From positions 35,383,182 to 35,447,181 of the forward strand of contig OZ024794.1 in NCBI GenBank assembly GCA_964017045.1: a DNA stretch of 64,000 nt, given 5' to 3'. The DNA is from Omphiscola glabra (taxonomy: Eukaryota; Mollusca; Gastropoda; Lymnaeidae). A program made the translations under genes and the position numbers. The notes beneath the pieces were generated by a model. The model was not told where the DNA came from, searched no databases, and saw nothing but the letters and a program-made list of their open reading frames with translations. This document shows, in pieces, positions 46,843-58,792 of the stretch. Position 1 is the stretch's first letter, and each line of letters begins with the position of its first letter.

Positions 46843-47409
46843 TCAATTGAGACCAACAACCGATATTGACGTTTGTTTAGACCAATCTTAGTTTACATTA
46901 CCGTCAGTATGTTGTGTCTTTATCAATGTTATAGATTAAATAACATAACATGAAAAAAAAAATTCCCAATTTTGTCGACTTTCTGATGATTTAAGAAACT
47001 ACTAGAACTCATTCTGAAGGTTTAACTCTCTTAAGTCAGCGAGCTTTTTATGTCATACTTAACATGAATAAATGATGTGTGATCGGCTTAGCTCATCAAA
47101 GTTAAGCTAACGCATTGCGGGCATTAATCTAGTATTAAATATTTTTTAAAAAAAAAGATTGCTTCCATACTTGACTAACAATGGTTGTGTCAACTTAGGG
47201 AGTGATGTCAAATTATAAATGACATTTAAATGACATATTGATATAGAGCAGTGCACCAAGTTTAGTTGAAATTAACTGTCGTTTGTTTCACAAAGATTAT
47301 AGTATGCCACACAATCACAGATGTTTACAAAATATATAAAAAGATAACCGAAAAAAAGGGTATGGGTTGATTCTTAATTATTATTTTGGGGGGAAGGACG
47401 TTGTTTGTG

Positions 47410-47812
47410 TGTTGGTGGAGGTGGTTGTGGAGACCATCTATACATTAGGTAGGCGCCATGTTGGTGGATGGGGTTGAGGAGACCATCTATACATTAGGTA
47501 GGCGCCATGTTGGTGGAGGTGGTTGTGGAGACCATCTATACATTAGGTAGGCGCCAAGTTGGTGGATGGGGTTGTGGAGACCATCTATACATTAGGTAGG
47601 CGCCATGTTGGTGGATGGGGTTGAGGAGACCATCTATACATTAGGTAGGCGCCAAGTTGGTGTAGGGGGGTTTGTGGGGACCATCTATACATTAGGTAGG
47701 CGCCATGTTGGTGGATGGGGTTGAGGAGACCATCTATACATTAGGTAGGCGCCAAGTCGGTGGATGGGGTTGAGGAGACCATCTATAAATTAGGTAGGCG
47801 CCAAGTTGGTAG
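47410..47812. repeat. Minisatellite, 49-bp unit
   Basis: Eight copies with gagaccatctatacattagg and taggcgccatgttggtgg. Confidence 0.95.
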
Positions 47813-48136
47813 ACAAAAGTGAGAATTGTGGGTTGACTTTTCAACAAAGCATATTGAAATTATATACAGCTTTTTTAAATAGAAAAAAGAAAAACAAATT
47901 ATAATTTAAAAAAAAAACACCAAAAAACCCCCCCCCCCCCACCAACTTGTGTTGTTTGAAACCGAAACAAATGATCAGTTTTGATGTTAGTAACAGTATC
48001 TTAAAACATAAGAGAACAACGTCTATAGAGTTGTCTTTCAAATTATGTTTAAAGCTGCACACGTGTTTGTGTGTAAGTACGTGCTTGTGAGTGTGTGCTC
48101 GAGTACTTTCTGGATGGACAGGGATACGTTAAACTA

Positions 48137-48778
48137 TCAGGATGCTGTAACAATGCTGGCTCACTTCAGGATGCTGTAACAATGTTGGTCACTTCAGGAT
48201 GCTGTAACAATGTTGGCTCACTTCAGGATGCTATAACAATGTTGGCTCACTTCAGGATGCTGTAACAATGTTGGCTCACTTCAGGATGCTGTAGCAATGT
48301 TGGCTCACTTCAGGATGCTGTAACAATGTTGGCTCACTTCAGGATGCTGTAACAATGTTGGCTCACTTCAGGATGCTGTAACAATGTTGGCTCACTTCAG
48401 GATGCTATAACAATGTTGGCTCATATCAGGATGCTATAACAATGTTGGCTCACTTCAGGATGCTGTAACAATGTTGGCTCACTTCAGGATGCTGTAACAA
48501 TGTTGGCTCACTTCAGGATGCTGTAACAATGTTGGTTCACTCAGGATGCTTTAACAATGTTGGCTCACTTCAGGATGCTATAACAATGGTGGCTCACTTC
48601 AGGATGCTATAACAATGTTGGCTTACTTCAATATGCTTTAACAATGTTTGGCTCACTTCAGGATGATATAACAATGTTGGCTCACTTCAGGATGCTATAA
48701 CAATGGTGGCTCACTTCAGGATGCTATAACAATGTTTAGCTCACTTCAGGATGCTATAACAATGTTGGCTCACTTTTG
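48137..48778. repeat. Minisatellite, 29-bp unit
   Basis: About 22 copies with ggatgctgtaacaatgttgg and ctcacttca. Confidence 0.97.
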
Positions 48779-48894
48779 GCCAATACAGGAGAATAATCGT
48801 GTTTTAATCCGTTAATGGCGGTTGTCAACGTTAATCTAGAGAGAGAGAGACGTGTGGCTCGGCTGTTACGTCACGAGGAATATCTCGGAACTGT

Positions 48895-49180
48895 CTTGTG
48901 CTAACAGACAGTGTTAACGACATAATATCTCGCAACAAACAGACAGTGTTAACGACATAATATCTCACAACAAACAGACAGTGCTAACGATATAATATCT
49001 CAGCATTATTTAGTGATAACATACAGATAGTGTTAACGACTTAATATCTCAGCATTATTTAGTGATAACATACAGATAGTGTTACAAAACGTACTATCTC
49101 GACATTGTCTTGTGCTAACAGAGAGTGTTAACAAGGTAATATCTGGGCACTATCATGTAATAACAAACAGACCGTGTTAA
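48895..49180. repeat. Degenerate 39-57-bp repeat
   Basis: About six copies with cagacagtgttaacgacata and atatctc. Confidence 0.8.
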
Positions 49181-49784
49181 AAAAACAAAAAGAAAAACAA
49201 AATGTTTCTTTAATAATGTAAGCAGCCCGCAAACAGTTGCCGAAGTCAACTATTTTGGACGTGTCTCGGCATTCAGTGCATGGTCCAGTTTAAGATATCT
49301 CTGAGGTGGTAGACAGTTACATATTGCTAAAATGATCAACACTTTTTACTTTAAAAAAAACCCCCACATTTGTTGTGAATGAAATGTAACATGTCCAAAG
49401 ACAAATCTTGAAATACCAATGACAAATAATAATATATAGAAAAATAAAGTTACTTAATCACATGTTAAAACAAATGTAATGGGGACTTCAAGCATCATTA
49501 ACGAGCTGCACAAATTTTGGTTAAATTTTTGTACCCAGGGCAAGGGCGTTGCGAGGGAAAAGGTTGGGTCCGTGGCGAAGTCTGAAAATGGCACCCCTCC
49601 ATTTCATCACTAAATGAAACAACGTGTATTTGCAGTGGCGTAGCTAGATATTGTACTCCCAGTTGGTCGACACTAGTTCTCTCCCCCCCCCCCGAAAACA
49701 ACAACAAACAACATTGTATATTTACAGAGTGCATTTTGTAAATAGGAAGGTGCCCGAACTCGTACTTTTTTCGAGGCCGGAGAA

Positions 49785-49890
49785 GAGTGCGGATCGAAGG
49801 CACTAAAGGATCCCAGATGAGTGGGGATCGAGGGCACCAAAGGATCCCAGAGGAGTGGGGATCGAGGGCACCAATGGATCCCAGATGAAA
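49785..49890. repeat. ~35-bp tandem repeat
   Basis: Three copies with gggatcgagggcaccaa and ggatcccag. Confidence 0.85.
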
Positions 49891-50324
49891 TGGGAAGAGG
49901 GTGTGTGAGTGGGGATCATTGAGAATGTACCATATTAATTTTCAATATACGTTTTATTTTTAAAAAATTTTAAGGGGGTGGGGTAAAAAAATCCAAATTG
50001 GCCACACTTTAGAGGTCCATTCGCCACATGTTTCGGTTGATGATATGATTTCCCACCCCTGAAATTTTATTGGAACTCTCCAAGTTCGACAAATATAATT
50101 TAAATTCCCAGGGGTCATTCAGCACCATTACATACCCTCACTGGACCCGCCAACAACAAACTTGTGTTTGTCCAGTCACTTTCCCCAGTGCCCCCCCGCC
50201 CCCCCCCCCGCGCCACAATCTCCAAACAAAAACTTACACGTTTTGGACTTGAGATTAGTTACGTTGGAGCTTACAGTAATAACGACTTTCTGACACACAT
50301 TTATGCCAAATAGTCGACAACTTC

Positions 50325-52045
50325 CGATGGGTTTAGTGAGCTGAGTTTAGTGATTTGGGTTAGTGATCTTGGTTAAATGATCTTGGGTTAGTGATCTGGG
50401 TTAGTGATCTGGGTTAGTGATCTGAGTTAGTGATCTTAGTTTAATGATCTTGGTTTAAAGATCTTGGTTTAATGATCTGGTTTGATGATCTTGGTTTAGT
50501 GATCTGGGTTTAATGATCTTGGTTTAGTGAGCTGAGTTTAGTTACTTGGGTTTAGTGATCTTGGTTTAGTGATCAGAGTATAGTGATTTTGGTTTAGTGA
50601 TCTGAGTTTAGTGATCTTGGTTTAGTGATCTGGGTTTAATGATCTTGGTTTAGTGAGCTGAGTTTAGTTACTTGGGTTTAGTGATCTTGGTTTAGTGATC
50701 AGAGTATAGTGATTTTGGTTTAGTGATCTGAGTTTAGTGATCTTGGTTTAAAGATCGAGTTTATTGATCTGGGTTAAATGATCTTTTTTTACTGATCTTG
50801 TTTCAGTAATTTGAGTTTAATGATCTGGGTTTAGTTACTTGAGATAGTGATCTGAGTTTAGTGATCTTGGTTAAGTGATCTGAGTTTAGTGCTCTTGGTT
50901 TAGTGATCTGAGTTTAGTGATCTTGGTTAAGTGATCGAGTTTAGTGATCTTAGTTTAGTGATCTTGGTTTAGTGATCTGAGTTTAGTTATCTTGGCTAAG
51001 TGATCTGGGTTTAGTGATCTGAGTTTAGTGATCTGGGTTTAGTGATCTTGGTTAAGTGATCTGGGTTTAATGATCTTGGTTAAGTGATCTGAGTTTAGTG
51101 ACCTTGGTTAAGTGATCTGATTTTAGTGATCTTGGTTAAGTCATATGAGTTTAGTGATCTTGGTTAAGTGATCTGATTTTAGTGATCTTGGTTAAGTGAT
51201 ATGAGTTTAGTGATCTTGGTTAAGTGATCTGATTTTAGTGATCTTGGTTAAGTGATCTTGGTTAAGTGATCGAGTTTAGTGATCTGGGTTTAGTGATCTG
51301 AGTTTAGTAATCTTGGTTTAGTGATCTTGTTAAATGATCTGAGTTTAGTGATCTTGGTTTAGTGATCTGGGTTTAGTGATCTGAGTTTAGTGATCTTGGT
51401 TAAGTGATCTTATTTTTTTTATCTTGGTTAAGTGATTGGTTTTAGTGATCTTGGCATAGTGATCTGGGTTTAATGATATTGGTTTAGTGATATTGGTTTA
51501 GTAATGTTGGTTTAGTGAGAATGGTTTAGTGATCTTGGTTCAATGATCTTTGTTTAGTGAGCTGAGTTTAGTGATCTTGGTTAAGTGATCCGGGATTAGT
51601 GATCTTGTATTAATGATCTTGGTTTAGCTGAGTTGAGTGATCTGGGTTTAGTAACTTGAGTTTAGGGATTTTGGTTTAGTGATCTGGGTTTAGTGATCTT
51701 GTTTTAATGATCTTGGTTTAGTGATGTTGGTTTAGTGATTTTGGTTTAGTGAGAATGGTTTAGTGGTCTTGGTTTAATGATCTTGTTAAGTGATCTGAGT
51801 TTAGTGATTTTGGTTTAGTGAGCTGAGTTTAGTGATCTTGGTTTAATGATCTTGGTTTAGTGATGTTGGTTTAGTGAGAATAGTTTAGTGATCTTGGTTT
51901 AGTGAGCTGAGTTTTGTGATCTTGGTTTAATGATCTTGGTTTAGGGATGTTGGTTTAGTGATTTTGGTTTAGTGAGAATAGTTTAGTGATCGTGGTTTAA
52001 CGATCTTTGTTTAGTGAGATGTGTCTAGTGATCTGGGTTTAAAAA
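50325..52045. repeat. Minisatellite, ~14-bp unit rich in GATC
   Basis: More than 100 diverged copies of tgatcttggtttag, tgatctgggtttag and related forms. Larger segments are duplicated (50520-50610 resembles 50640-50735). Confidence 0.95.
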
Positions 52046-52315
52046 TAAACCTGTAGTTGGAGATCCTAAGCGACACACGCTCGAAGTGATCCCCAATTAC
52101 CCAAGAACAATTCTCCTCCTTGACGTTGTCAAATGTTTACCCGCCTAAAATTCGTTTTTTACGAGATTTCAATTTTCTGAAATCTCAAACTCTTCTTTTT
52201 TCACATTTTTAACAAATACCGCTACCACACAAACCCTCACTTTAAAAACCCCACATAATCTAAATTATGTCATCAACTTAATTGATTACATCAATCAACA
52301 TTTTTATCTTCACAG

Positions 52316-52609
52316 TCGTCATGTTCTTCAAAGGTGAACATTTGGAAGGCTGCTCGCTATTTGACCAGAAAAACCCTCAACCTGCATCTACTGCTCATCT
52401 CTGGTCTGATTGGATTCTTGTTTACCTTTTCTGGCATGTCATTTGCCCAAACGTGCCAGCGGTACAAGGACGGCATACAATGTGAGACGCCGGCAAGTCT
52501 TGGGAGACCAATTGAAGGCAACAATGGCGTGAGAAATTGGCGCAGTCCTCTGTACACGAGAGAGAGAAGATTTTGTACGATTACAGACGCTTGGCCATAC
52601 AAGGGTTAA
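52316..52609. other. Ambiguous coding-like interval, either strand
   Basis: A non-repetitive, GC-balanced stretch. Plus strand: after an acceptor-like ttttatcttcacag, 97 open codons contain a hydrophobic run (LLISGLIGFLFTFSGMSFA) and then CQRYKDGIQCET; there is no in-frame ATG near the start. Minus strand: between ttctctctctcgtgtacag and the donor gtaaac lies a 124-nt frame (52549-52426) with six Cys and CRPCTAGTFGQMTCQK, reminiscent of Cys-rich extracellular modules. Both cannot be right. I recognise no family with confidence. Confidence 0.25.
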
Positions 52610-52849
52610 ATGTCACCTTGTCAGTTTACGGTAAAAGAGGTTTTCTTCTGCAAAGGGTTAAATTGCCACTGTGAGAATCTACAGTTAAAAAGGTGTGTTC
52701 CTCCAAGGGTTTATATCCAAAGTGTGACAGTCTACAGCATTTTGGTCAGGAACGATCTCGTCTAAGCAGAGAAATTTAATTGACACAAAACTTCAAGTAA
52801 TACCCTCATCTATGCGAATAGCTACCAACGCACATAGAATACCTGGAGT

Positions 52850-53112
52850 CCGAGCCATCGACGAAATCTATTACTTGGATTTGCCAGGTCATCATGTGCA
52901 GAGGCCGAGCCATCTATTACTTGGATTTGCCAGGTCATCATGTGCAGAGGCCGAGCCATCGACGAAGTCTATGACTTGGATTTGCCACGTCATCATGTGC
53001 AGAGGCCGAGCCATCGACGAAATCTATTACTTGGATTTGCCAGTTCATCATGTGCAGAGGCCGAGCCATCGACGAAATCTATTACTTGGATTTGCCAGGT
53101 CATCATGTGCAG
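52850..53112. repeat. Minisatellite, ~57-bp unit
   Basis: About 4.5 copies with cgacgaaatctattacttgg and atcatgtgcagaggccgag. Confidence 0.95.
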
Positions 53113-53744
53113 TTTTGAGACGAGTTGTGAGACTTTTCCGGGTCTTTTCATCTCTAGTTTAAAAAAAAAAAGAAAAAGTGTGATACAACAAGATTTGAAG
53201 CTCCACACAGCCCACTTGAGCAGAGGCCAGATTGTCTCCCTTTGCACGATTGTCTCCCTCTGCAAGATTGTCTGCCTTTGCATTTCTCAGCTCGAATTCC
53301 CATTCCCCGCGTAATAAGAAGGCAAAAGAAAATCTCGTTGATTTCGTATGATTGTGGAAATAATCTCGAGACGAGGCAGCGGAGTCATTTCGAACCGCCG
53401 GCGAGAGATATTTATAAAAAATGTATTAAAATTCTACAATGCTGCATGTTAACATGTATCATAAACAGAAGAGGTCTCTTTACTTCCCGTATTCAATGTA
53501 ATGGGGTTTCTGTAGTTAAATTTTATTTCCACACGTCAGTATTGTCTTACTCGTTGTTTCTTTGACTTTGTCATCTATAATAATACTAATAATAATAATA
53601 AAAATAATTATAATAACGTTCATTTCAACCCGTTTCATCTCTAATTTAAGGCTCGAGGCACAATAAAATACAAAACGCAACACAACAAAATCTACATACA
53701 AGCCATTTGAATAAGTAAACCACATTTGTGATGGATGGAGTCTA

Positions 53745-53965
53745 CAAATATTTCAGCTGGACACGGTCTATCATATTTCAGGTGGACACAGTCTATACTA
53801 TTTCAGCTGGACACAGTCTATCATATTTCAGCTGGACACAGTCTATCATATTTCAGGTGGACACAGTCTATCATATTTCAGGTGGACACAGTCTATCCTA
53901 TTTCAGAGGGACACAGTCAATCATATTTGAGATGGGCACAGTCTATCATATTTGAGATAACACAG
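53745..53965. repeat. Minisatellite, 26-bp unit
   Basis: About eight copies with ggacacagtctatcatattt. Confidence 0.95.
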
Positions 53966-54044
53966 TCAAAAACTGATTGGCAAATGTTCGATCCACAGTT
54001 ATAATATTTTAAATGAGATGGTAAATTTGAGATTAATTTTGCTT

Positions 54045-55655
54045 GACATTCGCTGGACACATGATAGGCCAAAATACGAGCACGGGGCATTCGTTGGACA
54101 CATGATAGGACACAATACGAACATGGGACATTCGTTGGACACACGATAGGACACAATGCGAGTATGGGGAATAGTTGGACACATGATAGGACACAATGCA
54201 TGGGGCATTCGTAGGACACACGTTAGGACATAATACGATCATGGGGCATTCGTTGGACACATGATAGGACACAATGCGAGCATGGGGCATTCGCAGGACA
54301 CACATTGGGACACAATGCAAGCATGGGGCATTCGCTGGACACACGTTAGGACACAATGCGAGCATGGGACATTCGCTGGACACACGTTAGGACACAATGC
54401 GAGCATGGGGCATTCGCTGGACACACATTAGGACACAATGCGAGTATGGGGCATTCGCAGGACACACATTAGGACACAATGCGAGCATGGGGCATTCGCT
54501 GGACACACGTTAGGACACAATGCGAGCATGGGGCATTCGCTGGACACACGTTGGGACACAATGCAAGCATGGGGCATTCGCTGGACACACGTTAGGACAC
54601 AATGCGAGCATGGGACATTCGCTGGACACACGTTAGGACACAATGCGAGCATGGGACATTCGCTGGACACACGTTAGGACACAATGCGAGCATGGGGCAT
54701 TCGCTGGACACACGTTGGGACACAATGCAAGCATGGGGCATTCGCTGGACACACGTTAGGACACAATGCGAGCATGGGACATTCGCTGGACACACGTTAA
54801 GACACAATGCGAGCATGGGACATTCGCTGGACACACGTTAGGACACAATGCGAGCATGGGGTATTCGTTGGACACACGTTAGGACTCAATGCGAGCATGG
54901 GACATTCGCTGGACACGCGTTAGAACACATTGCGAGCATGGGACATTCGCTGGACACACGTTAGGACACAATGCGAGCATGGGACATTCGCTGGACACAC
55001 GTTAGGACACAATGCGAGCATGGGACATTCGCAGGACACACGTTAGGACACAATGCGAGCATGGGACATTCGCTGGACACACGTTAGGACACAATGCGAG
55101 CATGGGACATTCGCAGGACACACGTTAGGACAAAATGCGAGCATGGGACATTCGCTGGACACACGTTAGGACACAATGCGAGCATGGGACATTCGCTGGA
55201 CACACGTTAGGACACAATGCGAGCATGGGGCATTCGCTGGACACACGTTAGGACACAATGCGAGCATGGGGCGTTCGCTGGACACACGTTAGGACACAAT
55301 GCGAGCATGGGGCATTCGCAGGACACACGTTAGGACACAATGCGAGCATGGGACATTCGCTGGACACACGTTAGGACACAATGCGAGCATGGGACATTCG
55401 CTGGACACACGTTAGGACACAATGCGAGCATGGGGCATTCGCTGGACACACGTTAGGACACAATGCGAGCATGGGGCGTTCGCTGGACACACGTTAGGAC
55501 ACAATGCGAGCATGGGGCCTTCGCTGGACACACATTAGGACACAATGCGAGCATGGGGCATTCGCTGGACACACGTTAAGACACAATGCGAGCATGGGGC
55601 ATTCGCTGGACACACGTTAAGACACAATGCGAGCATGGGGCATTCGTTGGACCCC
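54045..55655. repeat. Minisatellite, 41-bp unit
   Basis: About 39 copies with ggacacacgttaggacacaa and tgcgagcatggg. The first ~300 bp are more diverged than the rest, as expected for an array edge. Confidence 0.97.
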
Positions 55656-55699
55656 AGAAGTACATGGGCGTTAGATGGTTAGGACATCATTTCCCACCG

Positions 55700-56072
55700 A
55701 GCAGGGTCAGTGTATCATAGGGTCTGTGTATCATAGGGCCAGTGTATCATAGGGCCAGTGTATCATAGGGTCAGTGTATCATAGGGCCAGTGTATCATAG
55801 GGTCAGTGTATCATAGGGCCAGTGTATCATAGGGTCAGTGTATCATAGGGCCAGTGTATCATAGGGTCAGTGTATCATAGGGCCAGTGTATCATAGGGCC
55901 AGTGTATCATAGGGCCAGTGTATCATAGGGTCAGTGTATCATAGGGCCAGTGTATCATAGGGTCAGTCTATCATAGGGCCAGTGTATCATAGGGTTAGTG
56001 TATCATAGGGCCACTGTATCGTAGGGCCAGTGTATCATAGGGCCACTGTATCATAGGGCCAGTTTATCATAG
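55700..56072. repeat. Minisatellite, 16-bp unit
   Basis: About 23 copies of tcatagggccagtgta and tcatagggtcagtgta, often alternating, so a 32-bp dimer is visible. Confidence 0.95.
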
Positions 56073-56604
56073 GGACACGACTAAGGCGTACGTGTTGCTG
56101 GAGGTAATTGGAGTTGAGACAAGGGACAACCAAAACCTCTTCAGCCGTGTACATTTCAAGTTTAGATATCGTTGACAGTAACTTAACTGTCCACCACAAT
56201 TCGGACCCGACGTCCACGAACCTTAACCAGACATTGTCAGCCATAATTACAGGACGTCACGAGTAACAGTTCCTTGCGGACACGGGCCGATGTTTGCAAG
56301 CCCTCAATCAGGCACAATCATGGAAAGTTGATTTAAAAAAAAAAAAAATTCAATGGACGAGATCAGATGGCATGTAATTGAAGGGAATGTATTTGTGAGA
56401 TGACCTTGAGATGATAAGAATGTCAAGGTGACCTTCGATGGTTTCTGTTTTTCACTCTATTTGTTACTTAGTTAATCATAGTGCGTGGAGTTGTATGTTC
56501 TGTATGTAGCCTTTATTTGTTTCGTGACCGAGACCGCATCATAGTAAAAGAGGAGATCACCATTCGTTTTCTGGCGAATGGTATGCTACTAACCTGTTAT
56601 TAGT

Positions 56605-56935
56605 TACTAGATATAGCCCGTCAAACGTTGGCGACAGCAATGCGTGAACTTCCCATCTACTCAAGTTACTTGAGAAAACACGAACTCAAGTCATGCACAT
56701 TTAAGAATCCTAATTTTTGCTACACCCATTCCCCCCATCCCTTTTTTTCTCCCCACGATACGTCACTGCACACTTTTTTTTCGCGCCCATGAACTATATT
56801 AAATATTCCCAAACACTTTTAAACCGAATATTTTCTACACCTCATTTAAACTGAGACGATTTCATTTACGAAAAGAAAATATTACGCACCAAACGCAGTT
56901 GCGTTATATAAAAAAAATATACCATCTAGAGTAGT
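56605..56935 (-). repeat. Dispersed ~330-bp repeat, copy B
   Basis: Reverse complement of 22872-23189 over its full length with scattered substitutions and small indels. With copy A it forms a long-range inverted pair about 34 kb apart. Confidence 0.7.
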
Positions 56936-57361
56936 TATCGGGAATTATATTTTGCGCGCCACTGAAGTCATCATTGAACCATAGTTTCTTTCAAACATAT
57001 AGAATTTATTTGTTATATACTCTCAATACCACATACGCTGAATAGGAAGCAGCCAATTTGTTAGGAAGCAGCCGGAAATGGAAGCAGTCCACGAGTCACA
57101 CCAGAAGCGTAATATATATATCAGAGATGCTACAGTTTTGTGGTATGTTTTATTTAATGACAGAAATGTCTGTCTCTGTCAGGCTCACCTATACGTCAAG
57201 ACAGCCCCTAAGCTCCCCCTCAAACCTATGTTTGGTATCTCCTAAACATCACTCCCCATATTTCTTCACCCCTCCTACCCTCCTGATCCTATATTTGATA
57301 CCTACTACGCACAACCCTATGTATTTCATAACTCCTTCACGTCATCGACATCCCTCCCTTA

Positions 57362-57560
57362 ATGAGATATAGATTCCTACCTTAATTAGATATAGATCCC
57401 TACCTTAATGAGATATATATCCTTACCTTAATGAGATGTAGATTCCTATCTCAATGAGATATAGATCCCTACCTTAATGAGATATATATTCCTGTCTTAA
57501 TGAGATATAGATCCCTACCTTAATGAGATATAGATCCCTAACTTAATGGGATAGAGATCA
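57362..57560. repeat. ~23-bp tandem repeat
   Basis: About eight copies with taccttaatgagatatagat. Confidence 0.9.
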
Positions 57561-57599
57561 CCTTGTGGATGGAAGCCATAATCTAAGAACACATCAAAA

Positions 57600-57905
57600 T
57601 GATTTTTCATTTCGTGTTTCTGCGCGTTTGTTTGCGACGGTTCCTTATCCCGGCTTTGTTCCCCATGCTAAATGAGCTGAGGCCGGGGACCATTTCTAAG
57701 ACGGTGAGGACGGCAATTTGAAAAGAAACGCATCTAGTTACGGAAACATAAGTCGGACAGGCGAAATACGGCGTAACTCTGTCATAGGCCAAGGGCCAGC
57801 ATCTTATTTCATACAGCTTTTAAAAGACAAGAGTAACAGACGATTTCTGATTCGTCTCAGCATTCGCCCACGTTATGTTAACACGAAATCGATACCCCAT
57901 TAATT
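57600..57905. other. Unique island between repeats
   Basis: Non-repetitive, moderately GC-rich, with ggacaggcgaaatacggcg and cccacgttatgttaacacg. Short open frames on both strands have no recognised domain. Candidate non-coding conserved element. Confidence 0.25.
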
Positions 57906-57956
57906 GCACTTCTCAATAATTAAGGTCCATTGATATTTTGGTTTTCTCTAAACAGT

Positions 57957-58191
57957 TTCCATCCATCCATTTAGCGCTACAGCCCATGAACGGTTTTGGC
58001 CTGCCTCACCACTTCCTTCCACTCAGACCTTACTGACGCCTTTTCCATGCTTTGGATTCCCAGCTGCTGCGGATCCTTTTCCACATCATCCATCCACCAA
58101 CGCCTAGGCCTAGGGTTTTGGTGGTGCACCCTCTTCACTCCTCTGTCACTTAGCATTCTTTCTAAGTGTCCCTACCAGCGTAGCCTGCCAC
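57957..58191 (-). mobile_element. LINE 3' end (RTE-like) with (ATGG)n tail
   Basis: The minus strand reads RLRW, stop, GHLERMLSDRG, then RPRRWWMDDVEKD, QLGIQSMEKA and SEWKEVVRQAKTVHGL, stop. 'RW.GH..RM ... R.rW.DDve.D...lg ... WK..v..Ak...Gl' is the C-terminal signature of RTE-type LINE ORF2 proteins. The element ends in an ATGG-repeat tail, as RTE elements often do. It is truncated and has an internal stop. Confidence 0.8.
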
Positions 58192-58589
58192 TTTAAAAAA
58201 AAAAAATTCTAATGCTAGCGTGAAAAAAAGTTTCCATCGAAACTGAAGTAACTTACATTTACCAGGCAACTCATTCCACTCGTTCAGGTGCCCAGTTTTG
58301 AGGATAAAATGTCTTTCAATTTTTGTGTTTAACAAAACATTATCAATAGCAAACTAAATGTAAATTTAAATCCGAGAAACATGAAAGAAAAAGCAACAAC
58401 AACAACGGTTCTGAATCGACTTCAAAGTTAAATGCAACACAAAGCAAGGTCAAGGTCAAGGACTTTTTTTTAATACGACGACGCTTGAGCAGAGAAAGAC
58501 CAGAAACTGCATCATTCATGCCTTAATTACATCGTTAAGGGAAAAAAAAAAAGGATTTGTCCCGTTTCTATAGCCCTCATCGAAAGCTC

Positions 58590-58792
58590 TCAGGCCCTAT
58601 GTACTCTCAGGCCCTATGTACTCTCAGGCCCTATGCACTCTCAGGCCCTATGCACTCTCAGGCCCCATGTACTCTCAGGCCCCATGTACTCTCGGGCCCC
58701 ATGTACTATCAGGCCCCATGTACTCTCAGGCCTTATGTACTCTCAAGCCCCATGTACTCTCAGGCCCTATGTACTCTTAGGCCCTATGTGTT
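58590..58792. repeat. Minisatellite, 17-bp unit
   Basis: About 12 copies of tgtactctcaggcccta. Confidence 0.95.

Noticed and set aside
56035..56244. Missing N-terminal half of Ig1 on the minus strand
   Set aside because: The 69-codon frame lacks the 'G..a.L.C' B-strand pattern and a donor in phase 0 at the right place.
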